64,000 nucleotides of DNA from Rodentibacter caecimuris (GCF_024622045.1 NZ_JANKBP010000007.1); one strand, 5' to 3'. Positions 27,302 to 36,470 are shown, numbered from the stretch's first letter. Numbers and translations: made by a program. The notes: generated by a model from the sequence alone, not told the origin.

Positions 27302-29739
27302 CAGTGGAAAGTGCGGTCAAAAATAAAGATGCATCCGATAGAGTGAAAGCGGCACAAGCGTTAGGTTTAGCGGAGAAAGGCTATACGGCTTACATGGACT
27401 CAATGCGTGAATTCAGTTTAGGTAATAGTGTGAATGCTAAGGATATCCGCATTACGGCGAGAGAAGGGGATATACGGGCGAAGCAAACGGATTTTACCAG
27501 CCGAGATAGTGAGGGCAAACGCCAAGCGGACAGCCGTATTCAATTGAATGCTTATAAAGACCTGATATTGGAATCGGGACAAAGTGCTGAGAAATTTAAA
27601 GGTAAACAACAAAGTGCGGGCTTTGAATCGGGCGTAGGCTTTGCGGTTGGCGCACAGACGGGCTTATATATTTACGCCCAAGCGGGATTCACGCAAGGTA
27701 AGCAAGAAGAGCGTCATGTTACCCAACATAACAGCCATCTTGATACAGCCCAGTTAAGCCTGACAAGTGGCGGAGACACCACCTTATCCGGTGCGGTAGC
27801 AAAAGCGAACCGGATTGATGCAGACATCAAGGGTAATCTCCGGATAGAAAGCCGCCAAGATGAACATCTGTCAAAAAGCAGCAGTTCGGGCGGTGGCTTA
27901 CGGGTACAGGGCGGCATAGGCACGGCGTGGGGCGCAAGCGGTTATGCGAATGCTTCAAGTGGCAAGGCACAGGGCAAACAAGTGATTGAACAATCGGGTT
28001 TATTTGCCGAGGAGGGCGGTTATCATATTAACGCCGATAATGTTCATCTGAAAGGCGCAGCGATTGCCTCAACCAATGCGACAAACAGCGAATTGAAAAC
28101 CAATAAGCTGACTTTTGAGGATATTCAAAATGAAAGTCAAAGCCGAGCGATAAGCGGCGGCATTAGCGGCAGTGCGAATTTAACCAACATTGTGGGCAAT
28201 GCCCCGATAACCGGTGTACAAGCCAAACAACAGTCGGAGTTTGCCAAACTGACCGGCACATCACAAAGCAATCATCTTTCGCCGACGGTTCCGATGTATG
28301 ACAGCGAGCAAGACAGCAGTATTACCAAAGCGACGTTAACGGAAGGGCATATCACCTTAAACAAAGATAGCGCCCCAAGAGAAAGCACGGCAGCCGAACT
28401 GGGCATCAATACCGACCTCACAGCAGCCAACCGTCAAGTCAGTGCCCCGAAAGACATTCAAAAGGTGTTGAAAGAGCAGCAAGAACTCAGCCAAGCTATA
28501 GGCAATATTGCCGAGGCGACAAGCCGGTATAGCGAACAACAAGCCCAACGACTAGAACAAGAAGCGGCAGACGCGGCACAACAAGGTGATAGTCAAACGG
28601 CAAAAAACAAACAAGAGGAAGCAAAAAAATGGCAGACCGGCGGCGAGCATAAACGCAAGGTCGAGGCGCTAACTAATGCGATTAGCCTTGCTTTAGCCGG
28701 AAAATCTACCGAAGCTATCGCCACAGGTGCGGCTTCACCTTATATCAACGAACAAATCAAAAAAGCCACCGAAACCATGCCCGGACTGAATATTCCGGCG
28801 CATATCCTGTGGGGAGCGATTGAAGCGGAGCTTGCGGGAGGCAAAGCGGCAACAGGGGCGATTGCAGCGGGTGTAGGTGAAGCGAGCGCAGAGATATTTT
28901 CGAATGGGATATATGGCAAATCGCCAAAGGAACTCACAGAGGAAGAGAAGCAGAATATCTTAACCTTAAGCAAAGTGGCGGCGGGGGTAGCGAGTGGTTT
29001 AACGGCAACCGGCAATAGCGCGGAGAATCTGGCAACAATTAGCACAGGGATAACCATTGCGGAAAATGCGGTGGAGCATAATGCAATGGGGATGGTTGGA
29101 GCTTCACATTTATCTTATGTGCTTGCGAGAAATGATGAAAATTGTGACACCCAATGTAAAGAAAAAATCGATAAACTCCAATTAAATAACGCAAATGCCC
29201 AGCTAAAAGGTTCAGTGATTACGGCAGCAGCAATTATCAGTCCTCTTGTAACAACAGAAAGTATGGTTATTGCCGGCGGTTTTGGTAGCGGTTCGGAATT
29301 AATTGGTCAATTAATTGAACATAAAGGAGATATTGCCAAGGTAGATAAAACGAAAGTCGCAATTTCAGGAGTAACAGGGATCGTAACTCGAAATATGGGT
29401 ATCTTATCAACCGCTGCGACCAATTCGGCAGTAGAAGCCGGAGATGCGTTGAGGACAGGAAAAGAGCCTTGGAAAGAAGCTGCAATGTCATTTATCACAA
29501 CTACTGTAGGAGGAGCGGTTGGTAAAACAATTGAAACGCCTTTAAATCATAAATTGAACCCGGCTTGGAAAATTAACTATTTGGAGAAGAAAGGACATTT
29601 ACCTTATGAGATTTCTGAAAGTTATAAACCGAGCATTATTCCTAGTGTTATGGGGAATTTTATTGATAATTCAACATCTTGGTACTTAAAACAAAAGATA
29701 GATCAAAACATATCTAAGGACGGTAATAATGAAAAATAG
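27262..29739 (+). CDS. Orphan cdiA 3' module: FHA-2 end, pre-toxin domain and membrane-type toxin tip
   Basis: An 825-aa frame with no ATG or secretion signal (a TTG is the first possible start), so it is probably silent unless recombined. From 27302 it matches cdiA from 22953, with a 72-nt deletion; 27480-28482 is essentially identical to cdiA at an offset of 4277. After KVLKEQQ it diverges: a different pre-toxin domain, the variant motif VEHN at 29071, then a 218-aa tip. The tip has glycine-rich hydrophobic stretches (ITAAAIISPL; TTTVGGAVGKTIETPL) and ends NPAWKINYLEKKGHLPYE ... GNNEK. The immunity gene overlaps its end by 11 nt. Confidence 0.8.
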   Translation: MGSRYLSGGDYHQTVESAVKNKDASDRVKAAQALGLAEKGYTAYMDSMREFSLGNSVNAKDIRITAREGDIRAKQTDFTSRDSEGKRQADSRIQLNAYKDLILESGQSAEKFKGKQQSAGFESGVGFAVGAQTGLYIYAQAGFTQGKQEERHVTQHNSHLDTAQLSLTSGGDTTLSGAVAKANRIDADIKGNLRIESRQDEHLSKSSSSGGGLRVQGGIGTAWGASGYANASSGKAQGKQVIEQSGLFAEEGGYHINADNVHLKGAAIASTNATNSELKTNKLTFEDIQNESQSRAISGGISGSANLTNIVGNAPITGVQAKQQSEFAKLTGTSQSNHLSPTVPMYDSEQDSSITKATLTEGHITLNKDSAPRESTAAELGINTDLTAANRQVSAPKDIQKVLKEQQELSQAIGNIAEATSRYSEQQAQRLEQEAADAAQQGDSQTAKNKQEEAKKWQTGGEHKRKVEALTNAISLALAGKSTEAIATGAASPYINEQIKKATETMPGLNIPAHILWGAIEAELAGGKAATGAIAAGVGEASAEIFSNGIYGKSPKELTEEEKQNILTLSKVAAGVASGLTATGNSAENLATISTGITIAENAVEHNAMGMVGASHLSYVLARNDENCDTQCKEKIDKLQLNNANAQLKGSVITAAAIISPLVTTESMVIAGGFGSGSELIGQLIEHKGDIAKVDKTKVAISGVTGIVTRNMGILSTAATNSAVEAGDALRTGKEPWKEAAMSFITTTVGGAVGKTIETPLNHKLNPAWKINYLEKKGHLPYEISESYKPSIIPSVMGNFIDNSTSWYLKQKIDQNISKDGNNEK

Positions 29740-29950
29740 TTTATACAAATTTGTATATGTTTTTATAATTTTTTTTGTTTCATTAAGTCTTACCATTGTA
29801 ATTCTATCATTTACATTAGATTTATTTATATTTGTATTCTTTAATGGAAAGTTATTTGAGGAGATTCCTGTTGGAATATTTATAGGTAATGCTATTGGTG
29901 CATTTTTCTTAACTCTTTATTATCTCTGGTATATAAAAAAGAACGAATAA
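29729..29950 (+). CDS. Orphan membrane immunity protein of the 27262-29739 module
   Basis: A 73-aa hydrophobic protein with two membrane helices (about 6-36 and 48-68) and a short acidic loop (GKLFEEIPVG), ending in KKNE. It has an AAGGACGG ribosome site and overlaps the toxin frame by 11 nt. It differs in sequence from the other immunities here but keeps size and topology, as expected for partners of related but distinct membrane toxins. Confidence 0.7.
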   Translation: MKNSLYKFVYVFIIFFVSLSLTIVILSFTLDLFIFVFFNGKLFEEIPVGIFIGNAIGAFFLTLYYLWYIKKNE

Positions 29951-30010
29951 CTAACTACAAAAATATTGCTGCAACAATAATGTGTCCAGTGGTGGCAAGT
30001 TTATGTTTCA

Positions 30011-30610
30011 ATGGATGAATGGAACCAACAATATGAATATGCGGTGAAACATGACCCGGCATTAGCTGGCGAAATGCAAGGCTATATTTTGGGTAACTTT
30101 GGTTCAACCCCGGTTAGCCGACTGGTTGTCGGTGCTGCCGGGGCGAAGTTGTTGCAGAAATCAGCGGCGTTAGTGAAAAAAGGCGTTGCAAAGACAGGGA
30201 TATTACCTAATTGGGCAAATGCTAATTCTAAGTTGCCTATTGTTGGAAAAACGAAAGGGTATGAGACAACAAGAGCTACTTTAAATAATTTGCAAATTGA
30301 AGTATCTAAACAGAATAAGCATTTAGAGCATACAAATGAATATAAGGTTTCTCTTGCTAATGGACAACACAGAAGTATTATCACTGTGAGTTTAGATTCC
30401 CTAAAAGGTTATACTGGAACTGGACAACAGGTTGGTAAAATTGATGTTGGACTTCCTGGCTCTAAGGAGCGAGTGGACTTTAATAAAAGTATAGGAATTT
30501 ATATTGATCCTATCACTGGAGATAGAACTCCAACAACAATGGGAATTATTCATTATAGTAAAAATGGATATCATATAGTTCCAGCTAAACCAAAGGATAG
30601 TATTAAATGA
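30011..30610 (+). CDS. Orphan CdiA tip with polymorphic toxin type 50 domain
   Basis: A 199-aa frame. Residues 1-60 look like the end of a pre-toxin/entry region (RLVVGAAGAKLLQKSAALVK). A linker NSKLPIVGKTKGYE follows, then a C-terminal domain of about 110 aa: KHLEHTNEY, RSIITVSLD, GTGQQVGKID, KERVDFNKSIGIYIDP, and GIIHYSKNGYHIVPAKP. That block matches my memory of the 'bacterial toxin 50' (Ntox50) domain, also seen on phage head proteins and predicted to be an RNase of the BECR fold. No signal peptide is present and the upstream frame is broken, so it is an orphan tip. Its stop overlaps the partner gene (ATGA). Confidence 0.75.
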   Translation: MDEWNQQYEYAVKHDPALAGEMQGYILGNFGSTPVSRLVVGAAGAKLLQKSAALVKKGVAKTGILPNWANANSKLPIVGKTKGYETTRATLNNLQIEVSKQNKHLEHTNEYKVSLANGQHRSIITVSLDSLKGYTGTGQQVGKIDVGLPGSKERVDFNKSIGIYIDPITGDRTPTTMGIIHYSKNGYHIVPAKPKDSIK

Positions 30611-30912
30611 ATGATGAGATTATAAGATTAAGGATTATTATCCAGAATGCTTTAATAGGAAAAATAACAAAAGAGGTTAGAGCAGTTTATATAAAAGTAA
30701 ATAAAAATTGCATAAGTATTTATGTGGTCATTGACGGTGAGATTTCTGATTATTGGAATGAAGAAATATATGAGATTGGTACAGATGTTATTTCTAATTT
30801 TGATGAAAGTTATATTGTTGATGAAGATTTAGTTAGGGTTGACTATCCTATATGCTTATCTTTTAACGATTATATATGTGTGTATAGGCGTTATGAAACA
30901 CTTACTGTTTAG
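30607..30912 (+). CDS. Predicted immunity protein for the toxin-50 tip
   Basis: A 101-aa acidic soluble protein, rich in Tyr, Ile and Asp, coupled to the toxin by an ATGA overlap. I recognise no family; the assignment is by position. It appears intact, so toxin and antitoxin of this module could both be functional if the tip were moved onto a secreted CdiA. Confidence 0.6.
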   Translation: MNDEIIRLRIIIQNALIGKITKEVRAVYIKVNKNCISIYVVIDGEISDYWNEEIYEIGTDVISNFDESYIVDEDLVRVDYPICLSFNDYICVYRRYETLTV

Positions 30913-30971
30913 CAAGTGTTGACAAAGTCATAAAGCGCAAGAATGAGAAACAGGTGGGTGTTATTGACTCA

Positions 30972-31479
30972 GGCTTATCGTTAATGGTAATTGGGACGCA
31001 GCAAGAAATTACAGTTTCCCTGTTTACGGCTATCAAGAGCAAGTTGATGACGTAATGAAACATGTGCCAAAATGGGCAAACTCTAATTCTAAGTTGCCTA
31101 TTGTTGGAAAAACGAAAGGTTATGAAAATCAAACTGTTAATTTAAATGTATCTAGTGGTGCAGAAAATGCAACTTTATATTCCAAGTTAAAATCCAGTTT
31201 AGTAGGAAAAGAAATATCTGATGGTCACGCATTTTCTAAACATGTAATTAAACAAGGAGAGTTTAAAAATGTAAATATTACCACTAGAGAGCAATTTGAA
31301 AAGCATATTGAAGATGTAGTAAATAACTATACTTCATTTAAAAGATTGTCAAATGGTAGAGTGCGTACTGGCATGAGAAAACAGGTAAAGTTGTTATTCG
31401 AAACCCTAAAGCAAAGGATGGTGGAACTGCATTTCAACCAAAAGATGGTCGTAAATATTTTGATGAAAAATTAAAATAG
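30972..31479 (+). pseudogene. Orphan CdiA tip, nuclease-like, with frameshift
   Basis: It opens with NGNWDAARNYSFPVYGYQEQ and the linker NSNSKLPIVGKTKGYE shared with the previous module. The toxin segment follows: SDGHAFSKHVIKQGEF, TTREQFEKHIEDVV, LSNGRV, then near 31375-31382 a frameshift into GKVVIRNPKAKDGGTAF ... RKYFDEKLK-stop at 31479. The small, polar, His/Lys-rich domain with the GHAF.KHV start and the NP.A.DGGTAF end is typical of nuclease-type tips, though I cannot name the family. The frameshift removes the last 30 or so residues in the natural frame, so the toxin is probably dead while its partner survives. Confidence 0.65.
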
Positions 31480-31487
31480 GATATTAA

Positions 31488-31679
31488 ATGAAATTAATAG
31501 AGAAAAAACAGGATAATGTTTTTATTGTTTTGTCCCAGAAAGAAGTTCAGTTAATTACTAGTGCACTTGGAGAAATTTCCAATATTTTAGATATAGAGGA
31601 TTGTGAGACTAGGACAGGTTATAATCTAAATGATTTTGAAAATTTATTTTATGAATTTAATGTTATTGATGATAGATGA
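31488..31679 (+). CDS. Predicted immunity protein for the frameshifted nuclease-like tip
   Basis: A 63-aa acidic soluble protein (MKLIEKKQDNVFIVLSQKEV and onward) starting 8 nt after the toxin stop in the restored frame. It has no membrane helix. Function is inferred from position only. Confidence 0.55.
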   Translation: MKLIEKKQDNVFIVLSQKEVQLITSALGEISNILDIEDCETRTGYNLNDFENLFYEFNVIDDR

Positions 31680-31742
31680 AATTTTTTCTATTAAAACAAT
31701 TTTTAAATCTGATACTGGAATAAATTCTTAGGAGAAGAAAAA

Positions 31743-31960
31743 GTGATAAAAAAGAGGAATATCTCTGCCCTTGTTGTATGAATTATTCGTTATCAACAGA
31801 AAGAGAATATGAAGTTTGTAGTATTTGTGGATGGGAAGATGATCCAGTTCAATTTGAGGCTCCTGATTTTTTTGGAGGAGCTAATCAAATGAGTTTAAAT
31901 GATGCACGAAAGTGTTTCGAAGAGTATACGAATATAAATTGCAAAAAGATCAAAGCGTAA
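31743..31960 (+). pseudogene. CPCC-family cysteine-rich protein with disrupted start
   Basis: The frame encodes KKEEYLCPCCMNYSLSTE, then CSICGWEDDPVQ and GGANQMSLNDARKCFEEY. Paired CPCC and CxxC motifs followed by GWEDD are the hallmark of the CPCC cysteine-rich family, often found beside polymorphic toxins. The ribosome site AGGAG and GTG at 31743 are one base out of frame with the body, which points to loss of one A in the run after GTGAT. An internal ATG at 31778 would skip the first CPCC pair. It is probably an orphan immunity gene. Confidence 0.55.
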
Positions 31961-32013
31961 TTTTGTAACCTATTTGGGCGATATTATGAAAAAATGTAGG
32001 AGCATATGTGTAA

Positions 32014-32625
32014 AACGATAGTATTCAAAATACGCAATGGGTAGATGCACAAAACCTCAAAGCCGGTTACAAACTGTTATCGGAAAATAATCAATGGCAA
32101 ACCGTAAAAGGGGTGAGCATCAAACGTGAAAAACTGAGTGCGTATAACTTAATGGTCGAAACGGATCACACTTACTTCATTAAAGGTGCAGGTGAAGATA
32201 CTGACGGTGTGTGGGTGCATAATGATTGCTGGCAAGCCTTACCGAAAGGGGCAAAACAAGTGAAAGATATTGACGGTTATCCTGCCTATCAATTTAAAGA
32301 TAGTAGCGGGCAGACGGTGACGGTGTTGAAAAAGGATTTAAATCGTTTTGAAACGCCAAATCATCGAGTCGGTGTGGAACCGCATTTTAACCGCTTATCC
32401 CAACAAATTGATGCTGAAACCGGGCGCTATCTCTCAACGGGGAATGCGGTTGACGGGCTTTATAATCGCTCTTATTTACGTTCGGAGACAATGCAGAAAG
32501 TCTTTGCAAATTATGAAAAACTACCGAATGGGGATTATAGAAATAAAGTTTCTCGTCAGGTAGTGAAAAGCCCAATTGATATCGAAAAGTGGCAGTTTGG
32601 CAAAAGTCACCAAAACGAGCTTTGA
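32014..32625 (+). pseudogene. Orphan tip fragment with HINT-type pre-toxin end
   Basis: Without a start, the frame begins NTQWVDAQNLKAGYKLLSEN and contains SAYNLMVETDHTYFI ... GVWVHNDC. This is the C-terminal half of a HINT (intein-like) pre-toxin domain, whose HN end precedes the toxin. About 120 residues of an unrecognised toxin follow (RVGVEPHFNRLSQQID ... NYEKLPNGDYRNKV), ending at the junction with the next module near 32585. No immunity gene follows it, which supports truncation by recombination. Confidence 0.65.
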
Positions 32626-35600
32626 CAAACAACAATCGGAGACACAACGCGGCAGTCAAGTGAGCGGCAAGGAGATAGTCCTTGCGGCAGGTCATGAGGT
32701 GAAAGGCAAAGGGTTACAAGCGATAGCGGAAAATGACTTGCTTATCCAAGCCGGCGGAAATGTGGATATAGCGGCAGACACGAATCATTTCCGCAACATT
32801 CATAAAGAAACCAAGAAAACCTCGGGCGTGTTCACCGGTGGCGGTGGCATCACCTTTGGTTCCAAATCGGAAAAACATCATTTAGAAAGTGAAGGTTGGA
32901 CGCAATCGGATGCCCGCAGCACCTTAGGCTCAATGAAAGGGAATATTCAAATCCAAGCGGGCAAACAGGCTAACGTGATGGGAACAGACCTTATCACGCC
33001 ACGTACGAATCGCATTGATATAGAAGGTGCGGGAGTGAAGGTGGAAGCAGGGAAAGACATCATCAACACAAATGAACGGCATGAGTATCAACAATCGGGT
33101 TTAACGCTTGCGGTCAGCACGCCGGTGACGGATATGGCACAAGCGGCTTATCAGAGTGTAAAACGCAGTGAGCAGGCAGCCAATCCGAAGCTGAAAGCGC
33201 TTTATGGAATGAAGGCGGCGGAAGAAGTAGCGATGGCGGCACAAAACGTGGGCAAAGTGGCGGAAACCTTGGAAGCGTTACGGTCAGGGGAAATGCAAGG
33301 CACAGGCACGACATCTAATCCGAGTGTAAAAATCAGTGTCAGCTATGGCAACCAAAAACAAACGCAAAGCAGTGAAAGCCAAAGCATAAGCCATCAAAAA
33401 TCGACGTTGAGCACAGGCACATTAAATGTGAAGGCACGAGATGAAAAACTGACCTTTGAAGGGGTGGATGCGAATGCCAAAGAGATGGCACTGTCAGGCA
33501 AACAAGGGATAGATGTTAAAGGCGTAAAAGATGAAGTGCACCAACGCACGAAAAACCAATCGGTAGGCGGTAGTGTCGGTGTCTTTGTGGGGATGAACGG
33601 CAACAGCTACGGCTTTGGATTGGAAGGGACGGTGAAGGCGTCGAAAGGCAAATCGAACTCGGATAGCGAGCGTTGGCAAAACAGCCGTCTTCAAGCGGAT
33701 AAACTTATCACGAATAGTGAAGAAGGGGGCTTAAGCCTTGACGCTGCCAATGTTAACGCGAAACGTTGGGAAGCAGACCTTCAAAACCTCAATCTCACCA
33801 GCCGTCAAGATACGGAAAAATATGAATCGAAACAAGTGAGTGTGGGAGCGAGCGGTTCGATAGCCTATGGTTCGGGCGGAGGGGCGTCGGTGAATGCGGC
33901 GTATAACAACGCAAAGGTGGATTACCGCCAAGTGAAAGAACAAACGGGCATTCAAGTGGGTGAAGAGGGAATGAACGCTGTCATCCACAAGCATACCCAA
34001 CTCAACGGAGCCATCATTGAAAGTGAGGCAGCCCAAGAGAAAAACCGCTTTAAGACAGGTTCACTCGGTCATACAGACCTAGAAAACAGAAGTGAAATTA
34101 AAACGGAAAGTGTGGGTATCAGTGCGGGCAGTAGCGGAATAAACCCAATGCAAGCGATAAGTAGTGCGTTGAGTCTTTTGGGCAACAGCCATGAAAGTGA
34201 ACGAAGCCTGACGAAATCGGCCATCAGCGAAAACATCCAGATTGACACCAAAACACCGGAAAATCTGACCGCACTTTCGAGAGATACGAAGCAGGCGAAT
34301 CAGCAAGTCAATCAACAAGACTTGAGCAAGATTCAGGAACGGCAAGAAATGGCGCAAGTGATAGGGGAAATTTCCAATAATGCTATCAGTCTCGCCACCT
34401 ATAATGAACGGGAGAAAATAAACCGGCTTGAGCTTGAGAAATTTCAGGCAGCAGAGAAATTGGGTGATAAACGTCATACCGATGAGGGGAAACAAATCCT
34501 TGCAGGTTATGATGCGCGAATCAACCAAATCCAAGAGAATATCGACCGCACTTACGGCATAGGCAGCCCGAATGGAATGGCAATTCGGGCGGTGACGGCA
34601 GCGCTTCAAGCCGCCGCACAAAACGACACTAATGGCACGATAGTGGCACTTGCCTCGCCTTATCTCAACCAACAAATCCACGAAATGACGAAGGGCGATA
34701 CAGCAAAAGATAAGGCAACCAACCTGATAGCCCACGCCTTACTTTCGGCGATAGAGTTCCAAGTCACAGGCAAAGACCCGCTGACGGGAGCGGTTGCGGG
34801 GGTAACGGGTGAAGTGACGGCAGAGATTATTGCTCAAAAGCTTTACGAAAAATCGCCGAAGGAACTGACGGCAAGTGAGAAGGAAAACATCAGCACCTTA
34901 AGCCAACTGGCGGGGGGATTAGCGGGTGCTCTCACCGCGAAAGTCAATGGCTCAACGAAACAACAGGGCGGTTCATTCCTCACTGCTACGGCAGGAGCAG
35001 AGACGGCGAAACGGGCGGTGGAGCATAATTTCTTGAGTACACTTTCACAAGATAGACGAGATGTTCTTGAGAAGAAAATAAAAGAAGGCAAAGCCTCAGA
35101 AAAAGAGATAATGGAGTTTATTTCTTATGAACAGGATGACCACACCAGTGATTATCTTGCGGATAAAGCGCGAAATCACCCTGAAGAGATGACGGATGAT
35201 GAATGGAGTAGATTAGGTAGCTCCATTAAACGTTATGTATCAGAAAGTTTACGTAATCGGGAAACACCGGATGAAATTAAGCGAAGTGTAAAAGAGATAG
35301 TTTCGGGAAATTACATAAAAGGTTATGGCTATGCTTATGCGTTAGATGATAAATATCGTTCTGATTTACCGAGTCGTTGGTCTTGGTTGGGAGTGGATAA
35401 ATCAGAGAATGAAGAGCGCTATTCTGATTTGAAATATAAATACATTACCCACCCTAATATAATAAATAATTCTTTTGATGGTCGTGTGGCACAATCAACA
35501 AAAGAGGGATTGGAAGCCGTGTCTATAGTTTATGGAGGTTTAGGTGTTTTAAAAGGTGCTCAAGCTATAAATAATGTTATGTCAAATTCAACTAAATTTA

Positions 35601-36040
35601 CTTTAGGAATTGCCGGAGTAGGAAGTGTTGGAGGTCAGTTGCTCGCTAATGGTGAAGTTGATTCAAGAACATTGGCTATTGATGTAGTGACAGCATATGC
35701 ACTTAAAGGGCGAGGATTTATTACTACGGTTGGAGGTAATGCGGCATCTGGGGCATTTAATAGTTATGTTACAGATCAATCAATGGTTCAAGGTGCTATC
35801 GGTAGTGGTGTTGGTGCAGGGATTGGTTATGGAATGGGGAAAGTAATAGAGGTTCCATTAAGTAAAAAATATCCTGATTTAACATGGTCTAAATATAATC
35901 CTCAGCCTTTGAATGATAAGATTCCTTATGTTTATGGCTATAAGAAAAATATTGTTCCTAACGTTTTGGGCTCAATGTCCAGAGAGTTTGGTAATAGAGC
36001 TTTTCAAAGTTACAACTCAAAGCAAGAAAGAGGTAAATAA
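32576..36040 (+). CDS. Orphan cdiA module from a second CdiA lineage: FHA repeats, pre-toxin and membrane-type toxin tip
   Basis: A 1154-aa frame with no ATG start or signal (TTG at the edge). Its FHA-2 region (SGSLAKVTKTSFDKQQSETQ onward) resembles CdiA/FHA repeats but is not a copy of the local cdiA, so it comes from another allele. A pre-toxin region ends in VEHN at 35018. The 336-aa tip has a charged front (about 35030-35500) and a glycine-rich hydrophobic back (YGGLGVLKG; GAIGSGVGAGIGYGMGKVIE), then LPYVYGYKKNIVPNVLGS-like residues. The end GMGKVIEVPLSKKYPDLTW parallels VGKTIETPLNHKLNPAW in the 27262 module. Immunity overlaps by 1 nt. Confidence 0.8.
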   Translation: MISKSGSLAKVTKTSFDKQQSETQRGSQVSGKEIVLAAGHEVKGKGLQAIAENDLLIQAGGNVDIAADTNHFRNIHKETKKTSGVFTGGGGITFGSKSEKHHLESEGWTQSDARSTLGSMKGNIQIQAGKQANVMGTDLITPRTNRIDIEGAGVKVEAGKDIINTNERHEYQQSGLTLAVSTPVTDMAQAAYQSVKRSEQAANPKLKALYGMKAAEEVAMAAQNVGKVAETLEALRSGEMQGTGTTSNPSVKISVSYGNQKQTQSSESQSISHQKSTLSTGTLNVKARDEKLTFEGVDANAKEMALSGKQGIDVKGVKDEVHQRTKNQSVGGSVGVFVGMNGNSYGFGLEGTVKASKGKSNSDSERWQNSRLQADKLITNSEEGGLSLDAANVNAKRWEADLQNLNLTSRQDTEKYESKQVSVGASGSIAYGSGGGASVNAAYNNAKVDYRQVKEQTGIQVGEEGMNAVIHKHTQLNGAIIESEAAQEKNRFKTGSLGHTDLENRSEIKTESVGISAGSSGINPMQAISSALSLLGNSHESERSLTKSAISENIQIDTKTPENLTALSRDTKQANQQVNQQDLSKIQERQEMAQVIGEISNNAISLATYNEREKINRLELEKFQAAEKLGDKRHTDEGKQILAGYDARINQIQENIDRTYGIGSPNGMAIRAVTAALQAAAQNDTNGTIVALASPYLNQQIHEMTKGDTAKDKATNLIAHALLSAIEFQVTGKDPLTGAVAGVTGEVTAEIIAQKLYEKSPKELTASEKENISTLSQLAGGLAGALTAKVNGSTKQQGGSFLTATAGAETAKRAVEHNFLSTLSQDRRDVLEKKIKEGKASEKEIMEFISYEQDDHTSDYLADKARNHPEEMTDDEWSRLGSSIKRYVSESLRNRETPDEIKRSVKEIVSGNYIKGYGYAYALDDKYRSDLPSRWSWLGVDKSENEERYSDLKYKYITHPNIINNSFDGRVAQSTKEGLEAVSIVYGGLGVLKGAQAINNVMSNSTKFTLGIAGVGSVGGQLLANGEVDSRTLAIDVVTAYALKGRGFITTVGGNAASGAFNSYVTDQSMVQGAIGSGVGAGIGYGMGKVIEVPLSKKYPDLTWSKYNPQPLNDKIPYVYGYKKNIVPNVLGSMSREFGNRAFQSYNSKQERGK

Positions 36041-36270
36041 TGAAAAAGATTATTTACATTCTTCTTTTTTCTGCTGTTTTTGGGGTTATATTTATGTTTG
36101 TAATGTTTTTATCTGCAAATATTTTTTATAACATTAATAATGGTATTTGTTTTTATCATGTTGATTTTTTTTCTTTTTTTAAAGATATGACTATTAGGGA
36201 GTTTATTTTTTTAATTTTCATATCTCTTATGTATTTTATAATAATATATCTCCGTTATAAGGATTATTAG
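36040..36270 (+). CDS. Orphan membrane immunity protein of the 32576-36040 module
   Basis: A 76-aa protein with two hydrophobic helices (about 5-28 and 52-70) and a central FYHVDFFSFFKDM loop. Its ATG overlaps the toxin stop as TAATG, the same coupling as cdiA/cdiI, after an AGAGG ribosome site. It is the third or fourth two-helix immunity in the array. Confidence 0.7.
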   Translation: MKKIIYILLFSAVFGVIFMFVMFLSANIFYNINNGICFYHVDFFSFFKDMTIREFIFLIFISLMYFIIIYLRYKDY

Positions 36271-36368
36271 CAAGCGTAGCGTGTGTGAAGCATTGTTTTA
36301 CGCGCGCTATTCCATGAATTTTAGTGTGTGAGCTGTTGGTTTACGAGCTCTACTTTTTATCAATATAA

Positions 36369-36470
36369 ACTTATCACAAACAGTGAAGCAGGCGGCTTAA
36401 CGTTTGATGCGGCAAAATCAATGCGAAACGTTGGGAAGTAGATACTTGAGCAGAGGCGATTATCATCAGA
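36369..36470 (+). repeat. Composite junction repeat, copy 2
   Basis: This is the same three-piece junction as at 27199-27301, with a few base changes and a small deletion near 36417. It is again placed just downstream of an immunity gene. Confidence 0.8.
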
